DNA from: Streptomycetaceae bacterium
Lineage (GTDB): Bacteria > Actinomycetota > Actinomycetes > Nanopelagicales > Nanopelagicaceae
DNA: 37,151 bases
Direction: 5' to 3'
Assembly (NCBI GenBank): GCA_007279945.1
Contig: QYPG01000012.1
Location: 1-37,151, forward strand
Within the stretch, counting starts at the first letter, position 1; every line of letters begins with the position of its first letter. The translations under genes were made by a program, and so were the position numbers. Positions 7,427 through 17,039 of the stretch are shown here, one piece after another. The notes beneath the pieces are model-generated. The model saw only the letters and a list, made by a program, of their open reading frames with translations, had not been told where the DNA came from and did not search any database.

Positions 7427-7908
7427 TGGCCGCAATCGATCCTCGAATAACAATCGAAGAGTTTATAGATTCACACGACCTTGAGTTCGAAAAGCGCGAC
7501 AGCAATACTTTTTTGATTACTTTGCCGGGTGAGAAGAAATTACAGACGCACTGCGCACTCATTGTCGGAGATCATTCATTAAGCATCAATGCATTTGTGA
7601 TTCGAAAGCCCGATGATAATGAAGCTGCTGTGCATGCCTGGTGTCTTACAAAGAATGCAGCGCTGTATGGTGTTGCCTTTGCTACTAATGAGCTCGGCGA
7701 TATTTTCTTAGTAGGCCGCCTGCCGTTGTCAGCTGTGACAGATAGAGAGATCGATCGTTTAGTTGGTTCGGTACTTGAAATCTCTGATTCATCGTTTAAC
7801 CCATTACTTGAACTCGGATTTGCCAATGCGATTCGTCGCGAATGGGCATGGCGGCTCTCACGTGGTGAGTCGCTAGCTAATTTAGAGGCTTTCAAACATT
7901 TGGTTTAG
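7426..7908 (+). CDS. YbjN domain protein
   Basis: A 160-residue protein of the YbjN family, whose fold resembles type III secretion chaperones. It begins with an acidic helix (IEEFIDSHDLEFEKRD) followed by alternating beta strands (NTFLITLPG, THCALIVGDHSLSINAFVIR) and a basic C-terminal helix (RREWAWRLSRGESLANLEAF). It overlaps mshA by one base (TAATG) and precedes gpmA by nine. The order mshA-YbjN-gpm is the same in mycobacteria (Rv0487) and streptomycetes, so the protein may assist mycothiol or redox functions, but no activity is known and the link is inference from context. Confidence 0.82.
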   Translation: MAAIDPRITIEEFIDSHDLEFEKRDSNTFLITLPGEKKLQTHCALIVGDHSLSINAFVIRKPDDNEAAVHAWCLTKNAALYGVAFATNELGDIFLVGRLPLSAVTDREIDRLVGSVLEISDSSFNPLLELGFANAIRREWAWRLSRGESLANLEAFKHLV

Positions 7909-7911
7909 GAT
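7906..7911 (+). promoter_or_regulatory. Predicted -10 box of leaderless gpmA, built on a stop codon
   Basis: TAGGAT, six bases (gtaccc), ATG 7918. The first three bases of the box are the TAG stop of the YbjN gene. Confidence 0.5.
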
Positions 7912-7917
7912 GTACCC

Positions 7918-8661
7918 ATGAGCAACTTCGAACTAATCCTTCTACGCCATGGTGAATCACAATGGAATGCCAAGAATCTTTTTACTGGCTGGGTTGACGT
8001 TGCCTTATCTACAAAGGGCGAGCAAGAGGCCCGTCGCGGTGGAGCCCTATTAGCCGAGCGCGGATTATTACCCGACCTACTTCATACCTCGCTATTGCGC
8101 CGTGCAATTCATACTTCGCAACTAGCTTTAGATGCATGTGATCGTCACTGGATTCCGGTGCAGCGCAGCTGGCGCCTCAATGAGCGTCACTATGGCGCGC
8201 TTCAAGGTAAAGATAAGGCGCAGACCCTTGCCCAGTATGGTGAAGAACAGTTTGCACTCTGGCGCCGATCTTTTGACGTTCCACCTCCGCCGATCGATGA
8301 CAACGATGAGTTCTCGCAGAGCCATGATGCCCGCTACTCCGATATCACTGCACCAAAGACTGAGTGTCTTAAAGATGTCATCGATCGCATGTTGCCTTAT
8401 TGGCACGAATCTATCGTTCCTGATCTTAAGCAGGGTAAGCGCGTATTAGTTACTGCTCATGGAAACTCACTTCGCGCACTTGTTAAACACTTAGATGGCA
8501 TTAGCGATGCCGATATTGCTGGATTAAATATTCCTACAGGAATTCCCTTGTATTACAAACTTAATGCTGATTTAACACCAGTAGTTAAAGGTGGAGAGTA
8601 TTTAGATCCAGCTGCAGCTAAAGATGCAATCGCAGCAGTTGCAAATCAGGGAAAGAAGTAA
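7918..8661 (+). CDS. gpmA: 2,3-bisphosphoglycerate-dependent phosphoglycerate mutase
   Basis: A 247-residue glycolytic enzyme interconverting 3- and 2-phosphoglycerate. LLRHGES places the phosphohistidine at H11; [28 protein letters not shown] and [14 protein letters not shown] carry the other catalytic residues, including the second His. Length is standard. It lies nine bases downstream of YbjN with its own predicted -10 box, so it can be expressed apart from mshA. Its TAA is immediately followed by the stop of the convergent lipoprotein gene, with no gap and no visible terminator. Confidence 0.96.
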   Translation: MSNFELILLRHGESQWNAKNLFTGWVDVALSTKGEQEARRGGALLAERGLLPDLLHTSLLRRAIHTSQLALDACDRHWIPVQRSWRLNERHYGALQGKDKAQTLAQYGEEQFALWRRSFDVPPPPIDDNDEFSQSHDARYSDITAPKTECLKDVIDRMLPYWHESIVPDLKQGKRVLVTAHGNSLRALVKHLDGISDADIAGLNIPTGIPLYYKLNADLTPVVKGGEYLDPAAAKDAIAAVANQGKK

Positions 8662-9138
8662 TTAAGCCGTAATTCCTGCGTACGCATCTACAGGCTCACG
8701 AATAATTGCTTGAACAGTAATGCCGCCAGCGCGCGCAAAGAAGAAAGTTACTGGTACCTGCGAACCAGCTTTTGCACCAAGTGCCGGAACAACTGCTTTG
8801 GCATTAGCCGATGCACCTTCAAAGATGATTGGTGTATTTAGACTCACTACGTTCATTCCAGTCACAGTTGTAACTTGACCGTTGATTGCTACGCCAAGAA
8901 GTGCATCATCCGTAGGATTATCATTAATGAGCGTGCCAACTAAAACTCCAGCACCTTCAGCGGTAGCAACGACAAGGACATTGCGGAGTTTGATGTTGTT
9001 GCCATCTTTAGTAATTGTGCCTTCAACACCATCGGTGACCTGCTTAACCTGGCGGGTGGAGGCATTAAAGCCAGCACCACATGCAGTTAATGTCAATGCG
9101 AGTACGGATGAAATAAGTATAAATAATATACGGCGCAT
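8662..9138 (-). CDS. Predicted lipoprotein of unknown function
   Basis: A 158-residue exported protein. The N-terminus is a lipoprotein signal: MRRI, hydrophobic LFILISSVLALT, then lipobox LTAC with C20 as the lipidated Cys. The mature part is rich in Gly, Val, Asn and Thr and looks all-beta (NIKLRNVLVVAT, GVLVGTLIND, VVSLNTPIIF), resembling small immunoglobulin-like lipoproteins of actinobacteria, but I cannot assign a named family. It is convergent with gpmA (stops abut) and divergent from carD. A copper-chaperone-like role has been suggested for similar folds, but no metal motif is visible here. Confidence 0.75.
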   Translation of the reverse strand: MRRILFILISSVLALTLTACGAGFNASTRQVKQVTDGVEGTITKDGNNIKLRNVLVVATAEGAGVLVGTLINDNPTDDALLGVAINGQVTTVTGMNVVSLNTPIIFEGASANAKAVVPALGAKAGSQVPVTFFFARAGGITVQAIIREPVDAYAGITA

Positions 9139-9202
9139 GGGCGATATTCTCTCATAGGAAATTAGTAGTTTAATCCGCTGGTTTTACGCTAAATATGCCT
9201 AG

Positions 9203-9231
9203 GTGACTGGGTCAGAAATCGCTGGTACAAT
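9203..9231 (+). promoter_or_regulatory. carD promoter
   Basis: GTGACT at 9203-9208, a 17-base spacer, then TACAAT at 9226-9231. Transcription would start near 9238 and give an 18-base or so leader with Shine-Dalgarno gaaggg at 9244-9249, six bases before ATG 9256. Unlike many neighbours this gene has a conventional leader. Confidence 0.5.
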
Positions 9232-9255
9232 TGACCCTCTAGCGAAGGGCAACAC

Positions 9256-9738
9256 ATGACATTTAAGGTCGGCGAAACCGTTGTTTATCCTCATCACGGA
9301 GCAGCTCTTATCGAAGCGATAGAAGTTCGCGTGATCAAAGGTGAAGAAAAGACCTATTTAGTGTTGAAAGTCGCGCAAGGAGATCTAACCGTTAGAGTCC
9401 CTGCAGAAAATATCGACCTCGTTGGTGTCCGCGATGTTGTCGATTCTGCCGGCCTAGATCGAGTATTTAACGTATTACGCCAGCCATATACAGAGGAACC
9501 AACTAACTGGTCACGTCGCTATAAGGCAAACCTTGAGAAGTTAGCATCGGGAGATGTTATTAAGGTCGCCGAAGTTGTTCGCGATTTGTACCGTCGTGAT
9601 TTAGATCGCGGACTATCAGCTGGTGAAAAGCGCATGCTCGCCAAGGCGAAGCAGATCCTTATCTCAGAGCTCGCACTTGCTGAGCGCACTGATGAAGAAA
9701 AGGCTGCAGTAATCCTTGACGAGGTTCTTGCTTCCTAA
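9256..9738 (+). CDS. carD: CarD, RNA polymerase-binding transcription regulator
   Basis: A 160-residue CarD/CdnL protein. The N-terminal Tudor-like RNA polymerase beta-binding domain includes [17 protein letters not shown] and [18 protein letters not shown]. The C-terminal helical DNA-binding domain includes [13 protein letters not shown] with W85, the Trp that wedges into the upstream edge of the promoter bubble, and [13 protein letters not shown]. CarD stabilises open complexes, especially at rRNA promoters. It heads the cluster with ispDF, cysS and rlmB, as in mycobacteria, and the ispDF ATG lies four bases after its stop. Confidence 0.96.
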   Translation: MTFKVGETVVYPHHGAALIEAIEVRVIKGEEKTYLVLKVAQGDLTVRVPAENIDLVGVRDVVDSAGLDRVFNVLRQPYTEEPTNWSRRYKANLEKLASGDVIKVAEVVRDLYRRDLDRGLSAGEKRMLAKAKQILISELALAERTDEEKAAVILDEVLAS

Positions 9739-9742
9739 AACC

Positions 9743-10861
9743 ATGGCTGTAAGCGCCATCATTGCCGCAGCAGGCAGTGGTGAAAGATTTGGCGCAGGAT
9801 ATCCAAAGGCACTAATTCAACTTGGTGATCGCACCTTGTTGGCGCATGCAATCACGGCTCTTGCTCCCGTTGTCGATCAAATAATTATTGCCGCGCCGAC
9901 AGGTTTTGAACAACAAATCACTGAGTTAGTAGGAGATGACATCACTGTAGTTTCAGGTGGTTCAACTCGCTCGGACAGCGTGCGCAATGCTTTAGCTGTT
10001 GTGACTAGCGAGTTTGTTTTAGTCCACGATGCTGCGCGAGCTCTGGCTAGTACTGTTTTAGCTCAAAGAGTGATTGCCGCATTACGCAGTGGAAACTCCG
10101 CAGTCGTTCCAGGTTTAGTTGAAGTCGATACCGTTAAATCAATCGATAGCAAGGGGCGCGTAACTTCAACAATTGATCGCTCGACACTCCGCAGAATTCA
10201 AACACCACAAGGTTTTTCAACTCAGGTGCTGCGAGATGCACATGAAAGTGGCAAGGATGCAACTGACGATGCTGCGCTCATTGAATTACTCGGTGGCCCA
10301 GTGGTAGTTATAGATGGTGAAGATAGAGCTTTAAAAATAACAACCCCTGCAGATTTAAATAGTGCACTTGGTTTTCTTGGTTTTAACCAGAGTTTTAGAA
10401 CTGGGATCGGCACCGATGCACATGTATTTGGTGCTGGCCGCACACTGTGGCTGGCTGGTCTGCAGTGGCCAGGAGAAGTTGGAGTTGAAGGGCATTCAGA
10501 TGGTGACGTCGCAGCCCATGCAATTTGCGACGCGCTCTTTGCCGCATCGGGTTTAGGCGATCTAGGAAGTAACTTTGGAACCGATCGCCCAGAGTATGCA
10601 GATGCATCGGGCGCTGCACTTTTGCAAGATACTCTCACATTAGTTACTAAAGCTGGATATGTGATTTCAAATGTAACCGTGCAAATTATTGGTAATAAGC
10701 CAAAGATTGGTAATCGCCGGGGCGAAGCTATTGAAGCAATTTCAAAGGCCCTGGGTGGTGCACCAGTTTCAGTGTCGGCAACGACCACTGATGGCATGGG
10801 ATTAACGGGTGAAGGCAAAGGTATTGCGGCAGTTGCAAGCGCTTTGGTCTACAAGCAGTAG
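9743..10861 (+). CDS. ispDF: Bifunctional IspD/IspF MEP-pathway enzyme
   Basis: One 372-residue chain with two enzymes of the MEP isoprenoid pathway. The IspD half (about 1-215) has [18 protein letters not shown], the CTP-binding loop, and VLVHDAARA. The IspF half (about 219-372) has GIGTDAHVF with zinc ligands D225 and H227, [11 protein letters not shown], and [15 protein letters not shown]. It makes CDP-methylerythritol and then the cyclodiphosphate. IspE, the step between, is not in the window. ATG 9743 is preferred over a TTG at 9716 because the latter would overlap carD. In M. tuberculosis the two are separate adjacent genes; here the junction is in frame without a stop. Confidence 0.95.
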   Translation: MAVSAIIAAAGSGERFGAGYPKALIQLGDRTLLAHAITALAPVVDQIIIAAPTGFEQQITELVGDDITVVSGGSTRSDSVRNALAVVTSEFVLVHDAARALASTVLAQRVIAALRSGNSAVVPGLVEVDTVKSIDSKGRVTSTIDRSTLRRIQTPQGFSTQVLRDAHESGKDATDDAALIELLGGPVVVIDGEDRALKITTPADLNSALGFLGFNQSFRTGIGTDAHVFGAGRTLWLAGLQWPGEVGVEGHSDGDVAAHAICDALFAASGLGDLGSNFGTDRPEYADASGAALLQDTLTLVTKAGYVISNVTVQIIGNKPKIGNRRGEAIEAISKALGGAPVSVSATTTDGMGLTGEGKGIAAVASALVYKQ

Positions 10862-10864
10862 AAT
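10859..10864 (+). promoter_or_regulatory. Predicted -10 box of leaderless cysS, built on a stop codon
   Basis: TAGAAT, six bases (taagaa), ATG 10871. The TAG is the ispDF stop codon. Confidence 0.55.
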
Positions 10865-10870
10865 TAAGAA

Positions 10871-12268
10871 ATGTCCGCACTGAATTTATACGACACCGCA
10901 ACGCGCGAAGTCGGCGTTTTTAGCCCACTTAAGCCCGGTGAAGTATCTATATATGTCTGCGGCGCAACAGTTCAGGGCGCCCCACATATCGGCCATGTTC
11001 GCAGTGCAATTAACTTTGATATTTTACGACGGTGGTTAACCCATAACGGTTATAACGTAACTTTCATTCGCAATGTCACTGATATTGATGACAAGATTTT
11101 ACAAAAAGCTCCTCAAGAAAATATGCAGTGGTGGGCATTAGCGTTGAAATACGAACGTGCATTCACGCAAGCATTTGCCGCACTGAATGTTTTACCTCCA
11201 ACGTATGAACCACGGGCAACTGGGCACATCACACAGATGATCGAGCTAATGCAGATTCTTATTGATAACGGCAGTGCATACGCCCCAGGTAATGGCGATG
11301 TTTATTTAGAGGTTCGTAAATTAAAGCGCTACTTAACGCTTTCTCGTCAACATGTCGATGATTTACAACCAGCAACCGATACCGATGAGAGATCTAAAAG
11401 AGATGTACGCGACTTTGCTCTATGGAAAGCTGCAAAACCTGGCGAACCGTCGTGGCCAACTCCCTGGGGTGCAGGCCGCCCCGGTTGGCACCTCGAATGT
11501 TCAGCGATGGCCCATGCCTACCTTGGCGAAAGCTTTGATATCCACGGTGGCGGCTTAGATTTAGTTTTCCCACATCATGAAAATGAAATTGCGCAGTCAG
11601 AGGCCGCTGGATATGGGTTTGCGAAGCGCTGGTTACATAATGCCTGGGTTACACAATCCGGTGAAAAAATGAGTAAGTCTCTGGGGAATTCTTTGCAGGT
11701 AGAAGTTATTTTGCAGAAAGTTCGCCCAATAGAACTGCGTTGGTATTTAGGTGGAGCGCATTATCGTTCGATGCTCGAATACTCTGAAGGTGCATTAGCT
11801 GAATCTGCCGTGGCATTTGGCCGCATTGAAAACTTCTTAAAGCGTGCCACTGAAATATTAGGAAAGACGCCAGCGATAGCGATGAGTGCAGCATTTACCG
11901 ATGCGATGAATGATGATTTAGCAGTACCTGCAGGGTTAGCATCTATCTCTGAAAATTTGCGACTGGGTAACCAAGCAATTACTGAGAATGATCGTGGCGC
12001 AATTGAGTTAAACGCTAGTGAGATTCGCGGAGCGCTATCAATTCTTGGTTGCGATCCATTTGATTCTAACTTTGTTGGGCAGGCTCCAAGCGATCTCACA
12101 CAAGCAATGGATGGTGTTATTCAATTAGCGCTTAAGGAGCGTGCGGCCGCTCGTGAGCGTAAGGATTTTGCTGCCTCAGATTCGATCCGCGATGGACTGC
12201 TCGCTTTAGGAATTACAATTGAGGACACTGCACAAGGGCCACGTTGGTCGATTATGGAAAAGAGCTAA
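10871..12268 (+). CDS. cysS: Cysteinyl-tRNA synthetase
   Basis: A 465-residue class I aminoacyl-tRNA synthetase charging tRNA-Cys. HIGH is at residues 39-42 (GAPHIGHV), and the second signature is GEKMSKSLGNS. Zinc ligands are C30 (YVCGATV), the Cys of HLECSAMA and the His/Glu of HHENEIAQSEA. The C-terminal helical anticodon domain is present, with ERAAARERKDFAASDSIRDGL. The length fits the CysS family rather than the shorter MshC ligase of mycothiol synthesis, so this is taken as the housekeeping synthetase. It lies nine bases after ispDF and two before rlmB. Confidence 0.95.
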   Translation: MSALNLYDTATREVGVFSPLKPGEVSIYVCGATVQGAPHIGHVRSAINFDILRRWLTHNGYNVTFIRNVTDIDDKILQKAPQENMQWWALALKYERAFTQAFAALNVLPPTYEPRATGHITQMIELMQILIDNGSAYAPGNGDVYLEVRKLKRYLTLSRQHVDDLQPATDTDERSKRDVRDFALWKAAKPGEPSWPTPWGAGRPGWHLECSAMAHAYLGESFDIHGGGLDLVFPHHENEIAQSEAAGYGFAKRWLHNAWVTQSGEKMSKSLGNSLQVEVILQKVRPIELRWYLGGAHYRSMLEYSEGALAESAVAFGRIENFLKRATEILGKTPAIAMSAAFTDAMNDDLAVPAGLASISENLRLGNQAITENDRGAIELNASEIRGALSILGCDPFDSNFVGQAPSDLTQAMDGVIQLALKERAAARERKDFAASDSIRDGLLALGITIEDTAQGPRWSIMEKS

Positions 12269-12270
12269 CG

Positions 12271-13245
12271 ATGGCAGGAAATTCATCCCGAAAAGGCGCA
12301 ATACGTGCCTCTAAAAAGGGACCCACAACTGGTACTGGTGGGAAAAATAAAAAACGTTTAACAGGTAAAGGTCCAACTCCCAAGGCTGAAGACCGTCCAT
12401 ATCACGCAGCTGCAAAGCGTAAAAAAGCTGTTGCCAAAAAAACCGATGGAAAAACTGTAAGAAAGAGTGATGGCAAAGAAGTACGTGCTGTACGCGCACC
12501 ACGAGGTGATCGTCTCCGTGGAGAAATCGTTGCTGGTCGTAACGCAGTTTTAGAAGCGCTACGGGAGGCGGTTCCGGCAACTGAGTTATTAGTTGCTCGC
12601 AGCATTGATGTAGATGATCGCGTTGCCGAGTCGCTCAAGTTAGCTCTTCACTTAGGTTTACCAATTCGCGAAGCACATCGCGCTGAAGTTGAAGGCATCT
12701 CACCTAATAGCCAGGGAATTATTCTTGCGATCAAACCATTTCAGTATTCAAGCTTTGAAGAAATCATGCAGCGCGCAAAGTATCCAGCACTTATCGTCGC
12801 ATTAGATGGTGTGACTGACCCACGAAACTTAGGTGCAATCATTCGAAGTGCTGCAGCTTTTGGTGCAGCAGGTGTGATTATGACTGAGCGCCGCGCAGCA
12901 TCTATGACGGCATCGGCCTGGAAATCTTCAGCAGGTGCAGCTGCACGTTTACCAATCGCACAGGTCACGAACCTTGCACGGACAATTGACGCGGCCAAGA
13001 AAGAAGGCCTCTTTGTCGTTGGATTAGATGGAGAATCCGAGGATGTTATTAGCTCAATGAAGGTTGCAACCGAGGCGATCATGATCGTTGTCGGCAGCGA
13101 AGGTAAGGGCTTAGCGCGTTTAACCCGTGAAAAATGTGATTTAGTTATTTCAATTCCAATTAGTGCAACAACTGAATCTCTCAATGCCAGCGTTGCTACA
13201 GCGATCGCTCTTTTCTGGGTAGATCAGGCACGTCGCAAAGGGTAA
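12271..13245 (+). CDS. rlmB: 23S rRNA 2'-O-methyltransferase (RlmB/TrmH family, SpoU)
   Basis: A 324-residue SPOUT methyltransferase. The first 75 or so residues are Lys/Arg-rich and probably disordered (KNKKRLTGKG, KRKKAVAKK), an rRNA-binding extension. The substrate-binding domain begins near GEIVAGRNAVLEAL. The catalytic knot has ALDGVTDPRNLGAIIRSAAAFGA (motif 1), VVGSEGKGL (motif 2) and ISIPISATTESLNASVATAI (motif 3). It methylates a ribose in 23S rRNA using S-adenosylmethionine. ATG 12271 is chosen over a TTG at 12244, which overlaps cysS. It follows cysS by two bases. Confidence 0.93.
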   Translation: MAGNSSRKGAIRASKKGPTTGTGGKNKKRLTGKGPTPKAEDRPYHAAAKRKKAVAKKTDGKTVRKSDGKEVRAVRAPRGDRLRGEIVAGRNAVLEALREAVPATELLVARSIDVDDRVAESLKLALHLGLPIREAHRAEVEGISPNSQGIILAIKPFQYSSFEEIMQRAKYPALIVALDGVTDPRNLGAIIRSAAAFGAAGVIMTERRAASMTASAWKSSAGAAARLPIAQVTNLARTIDAAKKEGLFVVGLDGESEDVISSMKVATEAIMIVVGSEGKGLARLTREKCDLVISIPISATTESLNASVATAIALFWVDQARRKG

Positions 13246-13250
13246 TAGAA

Positions 13251-14039
13251 GTGGTTTTCGAGCGATTTATTGCACTTGGTGATTCATACACCGAAGGTAT
13301 GTCGGATGAAAAAAAGTATGGAAATTATCGAGGCTGGGCCGACCGTACCGCCGATGTGATGGCAGTTTCATATGCAGATTTTACGTATGCCAATCTCGCA
13401 GTACGCGGAAAGCTGGTTCATCAAGTAGTCGATGAACAGATTGAAGCGGCAATTTCTCAAGTTACTGGCCCTAAAACTCTTATCTCTTTTCATGCTGGCG
13501 CTAACGACGTCATTCGCCCAAATTATCGTGCTGATTTAGTGCTCCCGCTCTACGCCGACGCAGTCCAACGTTTGGCTGCATCAGGTGCAACAATCTTGCT
13601 ATTCACAGTGCTTGAAAGAACTGGGAACACTGGCAAAGCGGCAAAAATGTGGGAGACGAGATTTAGAGAGTTTAATCGAAATGTTCGCGCAGTAGCCGAA
13701 GAAGTCGGAGCAATTATTGCTGATGCAAATGAAGAGCCTGCATTTAGTGACCGGAGATTCTTAGCTTTTGATCGTTTACATTTAAATTCAATGGGTCACG
13801 ATCGAGTTGCACAAGCCGTACTTGAATTACTTGACCTTCCTTTTGATAAAAACTGGCGTGAACCCTTACCCCCTGCAAAAGACCAGCCTGTTGTTTTCCG
13901 CGCTTGGATTACAAGCATGTGGTTTATAACTTTTGCACTGCCTTGGATGTGGCGTCGCGCACGAGGCAAGTCTTCGGGTGATGGCCGAAGTTGCAAGTAC
14001 CCAATCGCAATTCATTGGCCTCTGTCGCACTTAGATTGA
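13251..14039 (+). CDS. SGNH/GDSL-family hydrolase
   Basis: A 262-residue SGNH esterase or lipase-like protein starting at GTG 13251, five bases after rlmB. Block I is ALGDSYTEG with the catalytic Ser. NLAVRG carries the Gly, HAGANDV the Asn of block III, and FDRLHLNSMGHDRVA the Asp-x-x-His of block V. There is no signal peptide, so it should be cytoplasmic. Near the C-terminus there is a hydrophobic stretch (ITSMWFITFALPWMW) followed by RRARGKSSGDGR, a tail common in actinobacterial members. The substrate is unknown. Its last nine bases overlap the 3' end of lacZ on the other strand. Confidence 0.88.
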   Translation: MVFERFIALGDSYTEGMSDEKKYGNYRGWADRTADVMAVSYADFTYANLAVRGKLVHQVVDEQIEAAISQVTGPKTLISFHAGANDVIRPNYRADLVLPLYADAVQRLAASGATILLFTVLERTGNTGKAAKMWETRFREFNRNVRAVAEEVGAIIADANEEPAFSDRRFLAFDRLHLNSMGHDRVAQAVLELLDLPFDKNWREPLPPAKDQPVVFRAWITSMWFITFALPWMWRRARGKSSGDGRSCKYPIAIHWPLSHLD

Positions 14040-17039
14040 GGTAACAACCCATTCCCAGGTATAAGTGCCTGGCTTAATAATGTATTTCGGCAAAGTATCT
14101 GGACCACATGAAGCAGTTCCAACTCCACGGTGAGCAGCGTCTAGGTGAACTACAGTGTTTCCGCAGGGTTTTACTTCAACATCATGGGTTGCATCGGCAA
14201 GATCAACTGCACGATTAGGCGTGACTGATACTTGCATGGGCTTAGCTAATTTAAAGCGAACTCCATGCCCTGATGCATCTGTCAGCTCAAACCAGCGCAC
14301 ACCATTGTGCCCACCATTTTCTTGCGGTCGCACGTAAGGTATGTATTGATTAGCAACTGTAGAAATATAGCGATGGACTCGCGCAAAAGTACGATCGGGA
14401 TAAGTCTCATTAGGGCCGGTACCAAACCATGTGAGATCTGCAAGCGAGCTATTGAGTTCAAAGTTAGAACCCACACGCGCAACATCAGCAAGAGCTTTAG
14501 GCAACACGACACTCTCTTTGACTCTGAAGCCCTGTGCAACTGGAGTGATCACTTGGGTGTGCTTAATGTTGATTCCAGCACTTGTCTGCCACGTATTTGT
14601 AATTTTTACACTCGTAGTATTTTGTGAAACTACACAGTCGGTGCGCTCAATATCGCGCAAACCCCAACGTGTCCACTTAGTTGCCATGTGTCCAATTCGA
14701 TCATTATCTGTAGGTGCTCTCCATAAAGAAAGTTGTGGCGCAACTACTCCGTGCGGCAAAATAATTTGTCCAGAATCATCTACACAGTTTATGAATAAGT
14801 CAGAGTTCTTACCCGTTGTAACAGTAAGTGCACGAGACGGAAGTGGCCATTGGCTCCAACCAACTTCTGCCATAGCTGGCGACCATGCAGTACTGCCAAC
14901 GCGCACTAACGTGAAGTTAATAAATCGCTCACCTAAACCATCGGCTTTTGTAAGTAATTGTGAAGTGACTTTAAAAGTAACGCTTGTGCGAGCACTGACC
15001 TTTGCCAGCTTGATTCGACCGTGATCGCTAATCAAGCCGTCTCTAGTGATCGACCAGTGGAGCTCGTATTCGCTAAGATCCTTAAAGAAGTGCTTATTGA
15101 ACAATTTATACTTACCGGCCGCTGATTTAACTGGGGTAATTGAAAACGGGGCTGCGATCGCTTTAAACTCATGCATTGCAGGCTTAGCGGTGCGGTCAGG
15201 AAAGACCATCCCATCACAGCAAAAGTTTCCCTCGTGCTTTTTCTCGCCGTAATCTCCTCCGTAAGCGTTTCGCTTGGAGCCATCTGGAAGGGTTTGCACG
15301 GGACCGTGATCCCAGAACTCCCAAATAAATCCACCTTGTAGGCCAGGAGTTGATTCAATCACTTGCCAGTACTCGGCAAGAGTTCCATTGCTATTACCCA
15401 TTGCATGCGAGTACTCACACATAATGAGTGGGCGATCTTGTTTGCCAGATGTCGCATAATCTTTTATTGCGCTAATTTCGGGGTACATAGGACAGATGAC
15501 GTCAGTTAATGAATGACTACCTAACCAGTTACCACGGATTCCCCCTTCGTAGTGAAGTGGGCGAGAAGGATCAAAACTACGGGCATAGGCTGCGGCAGCT
15601 TCGTGATTTGTGCCAGCCCCTGATTCATTTCCTAACGACCACAGCACTGCTGCAGGGTGATGGATGTCGCGTTGAATCATGCGACCAACACGTTCTACAA
15701 AAGCCGATAAGTACTTAGTATCGTCGCAGATAGAAGTAATAAAAGCATGAGACTCGATATTTGCTTCACCAATAACATAGAAACCAAGCTCATCGCAGAG
15801 ATCTAAGAAAGCCGGATCGTTTGGATAATGCGAAGTTCTTACAGCATTAAAGTTCCAGCGCTTGAGTTCCAATAAATCCTCGCGCATATCCTCGCGCGTT
15901 AGCGTACGACCGGTATGGCGATTAAAGTCGTGACGGTTAACGCCGTAGAAAATTATAGGTTTACCATTAATCAAAAGCTCGCGACCTTTGACTTCCACAC
16001 TTCTAAAACCAATTTTCTGTTGTGAAACCTCAACAATATTTCCAGTAGGGTCAACTAATTCGATACGAAGTGTATATAAATAAGGGTTTTCAGCCGACCA
16101 AGCCTTGATTCCAGGTATCCGACTAGTTATATGAATCTGACCAGCTGGCCAGGGTTCAGTCTCTTGAATAGTTCGGGCAACACTCTCAGGCATCCGGCCG
16201 TGCCAGTACTTTCCGTGGAAGTAAGCATCAGTTTGGCGCTTAAGATCTTCGTTGCGCTCTGTCCATTGTGGAGAGACAAAATCCTTTAGGGTTTTACTGA
16301 AATGCGCTGATTTAACTTTTGGTAACTCTTCGATATTCATACGGAGGGAATAGCCATGTGTTGAGGCATTATCAATAGAAGCTATATGAGCGCGAATATC
16401 GATAGTTCCGGTTGTTAAATTCTTTTCTAAGCCAGGAGTTGTATAAAAACGCTCAATGTAAACCTTATTAGTTGCAAAGAGTTTTACTGAGCGAGTAATT
16501 CCACCGTGCCACCATTGATCTTGATCTTCAATGAATGTTGCATCTGACCATTTAGTGATATCGATTCGTACTGTATTGCGTCCACGCTTTACAAACTTTG
16601 TAACATCGAACTCAGCTGCTAAACGAGAATCTTTTGACATACCAACTTCAATACCGTTGATAAAAATAAGTGCTACAGATTCCCAGCCGCCAAGGTGTAA
16701 GACGATGCGTTTAGAGATCCAACCTTCAGGTAAATCAAAATCACGTTCATACACCCCGTGGGGATTCTCTGCTGGAACCAAGGGAGGTTGATCTTCAAAG
16801 GGCATTTGCGTGTTTGTATAGATTGGCTTATCGAAAAATACTTCGCTCGTCGGCTGCATCGTCCACAAACCTGGGACGGGGATTTGAGCCCACTTTTTGC
16901 CAACCCGATGCGTGGGGCTGCGCAAAAGTTGAAAACGCCACTCTCCATCGAGGGAGATCTTCTCCATATGCTCCAGATTGAGCATGGGCAGTCGATTAAC
17001 TGAATTGGTCTCTGGGCTCATCCAATAGTTTGTAATCAC
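14031..17039 (-). CDS. lacZ: Beta-galactosidase, GH2 (LacZ type)
   Basis: A full-length GH2 beta-galactosidase of 1002 residues with no signal peptide, so it acts on lactose or imported galactosides in the cytoplasm. The sugar-binding domain contains LDGEWRFQLL and NPHGVYERDF. The catalytic barrel has YGVNRHDFNRHTGR, the acid/base E472 in SLGNESGAGTN and the nucleophile E542 in MCEYSHAMGNSNG, close to the E. coli positions. The small-chain domain ends the protein (FGTGPNETYPDR, RPQENGGHNGVRWFEL). I use GTG 17039 because it keeps the YW-x-x-P-x-x-x-x-x-NRLP start shared with LacZ homologues; ATG 17021 is the alternative and neither has a good ribosome site. No sugar transporter or repressor adjoins it. 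Confidence 0.95.
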   Translation of the reverse strand: MITNYWMSPETNSVNRLPMLNLEHMEKISLDGEWRFQLLRSPTHRVGKKWAQIPVPGLWTMQPTSEVFFDKPIYTNTQMPFEDQPPLVPAENPHGVYERDFDLPEGWISKRIVLHLGGWESVALIFINGIEVGMSKDSRLAAEFDVTKFVKRGRNTVRIDITKWSDATFIEDQDQWWHGGITRSVKLFATNKVYIERFYTTPGLEKNLTTGTIDIRAHIASIDNASTHGYSLRMNIEELPKVKSAHFSKTLKDFVSPQWTERNEDLKRQTDAYFHGKYWHGRMPESVARTIQETEPWPAGQIHITSRIPGIKAWSAENPYLYTLRIELVDPTGNIVEVSQQKIGFRSVEVKGRELLINGKPIIFYGVNRHDFNRHTGRTLTREDMREDLLELKRWNFNAVRTSHYPNDPAFLDLCDELGFYVIGEANIESHAFITSICDDTKYLSAFVERVGRMIQRDIHHPAAVLWSLGNESGAGTNHEAAAAYARSFDPSRPLHYEGGIRGNWLGSHSLTDVICPMYPEISAIKDYATSGKQDRPLIMCEYSHAMGNSNGTLAEYWQVIESTPGLQGGFIWEFWDHGPVQTLPDGSKRNAYGGDYGEKKHEGNFCCDGMVFPDRTAKPAMHEFKAIAAPFSITPVKSAAGKYKLFNKHFFKDLSEYELHWSITRDGLISDHGRIKLAKVSARTSVTFKVTSQLLTKADGLGERFINFTLVRVGSTAWSPAMAEVGWSQWPLPSRALTVTTGKNSDLFINCVDDSGQIILPHGVVAPQLSLWRAPTDNDRIGHMATKWTRWGLRDIERTDCVVSQNTTSVKITNTWQTSAGINIKHTQVITPVAQGFRVKESVVLPKALADVARVGSNFELNSSLADLTWFGTGPNETYPDRTFARVHRYISTVANQYIPYVRPQENGGHNGVRWFELTDASGHGVRFKLAKPMQVSVTPNRAVDLADATHDVEVKPCGNTVVHLDAAHRGVGTASCGPDTLPKYIIKPGTYTWEWVVTSI

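Noticed and set aside
10222-10818. 198-codon minus-strand frame inside ispDF
   Set aside because: Pro/Ser-rich shadow of the strongly supported IspF domain.
10871-12268. cysS as the mycothiol ligase MshC
   Set aside because: Length, the C-terminal anticodon domain and the position after ispDF fit the housekeeping CysS; MshC is shorter and lacks much of that domain.
14431-15024. 197-codon plus-strand frame inside lacZ
   Set aside because: Shadow of a complete GH2 enzyme.
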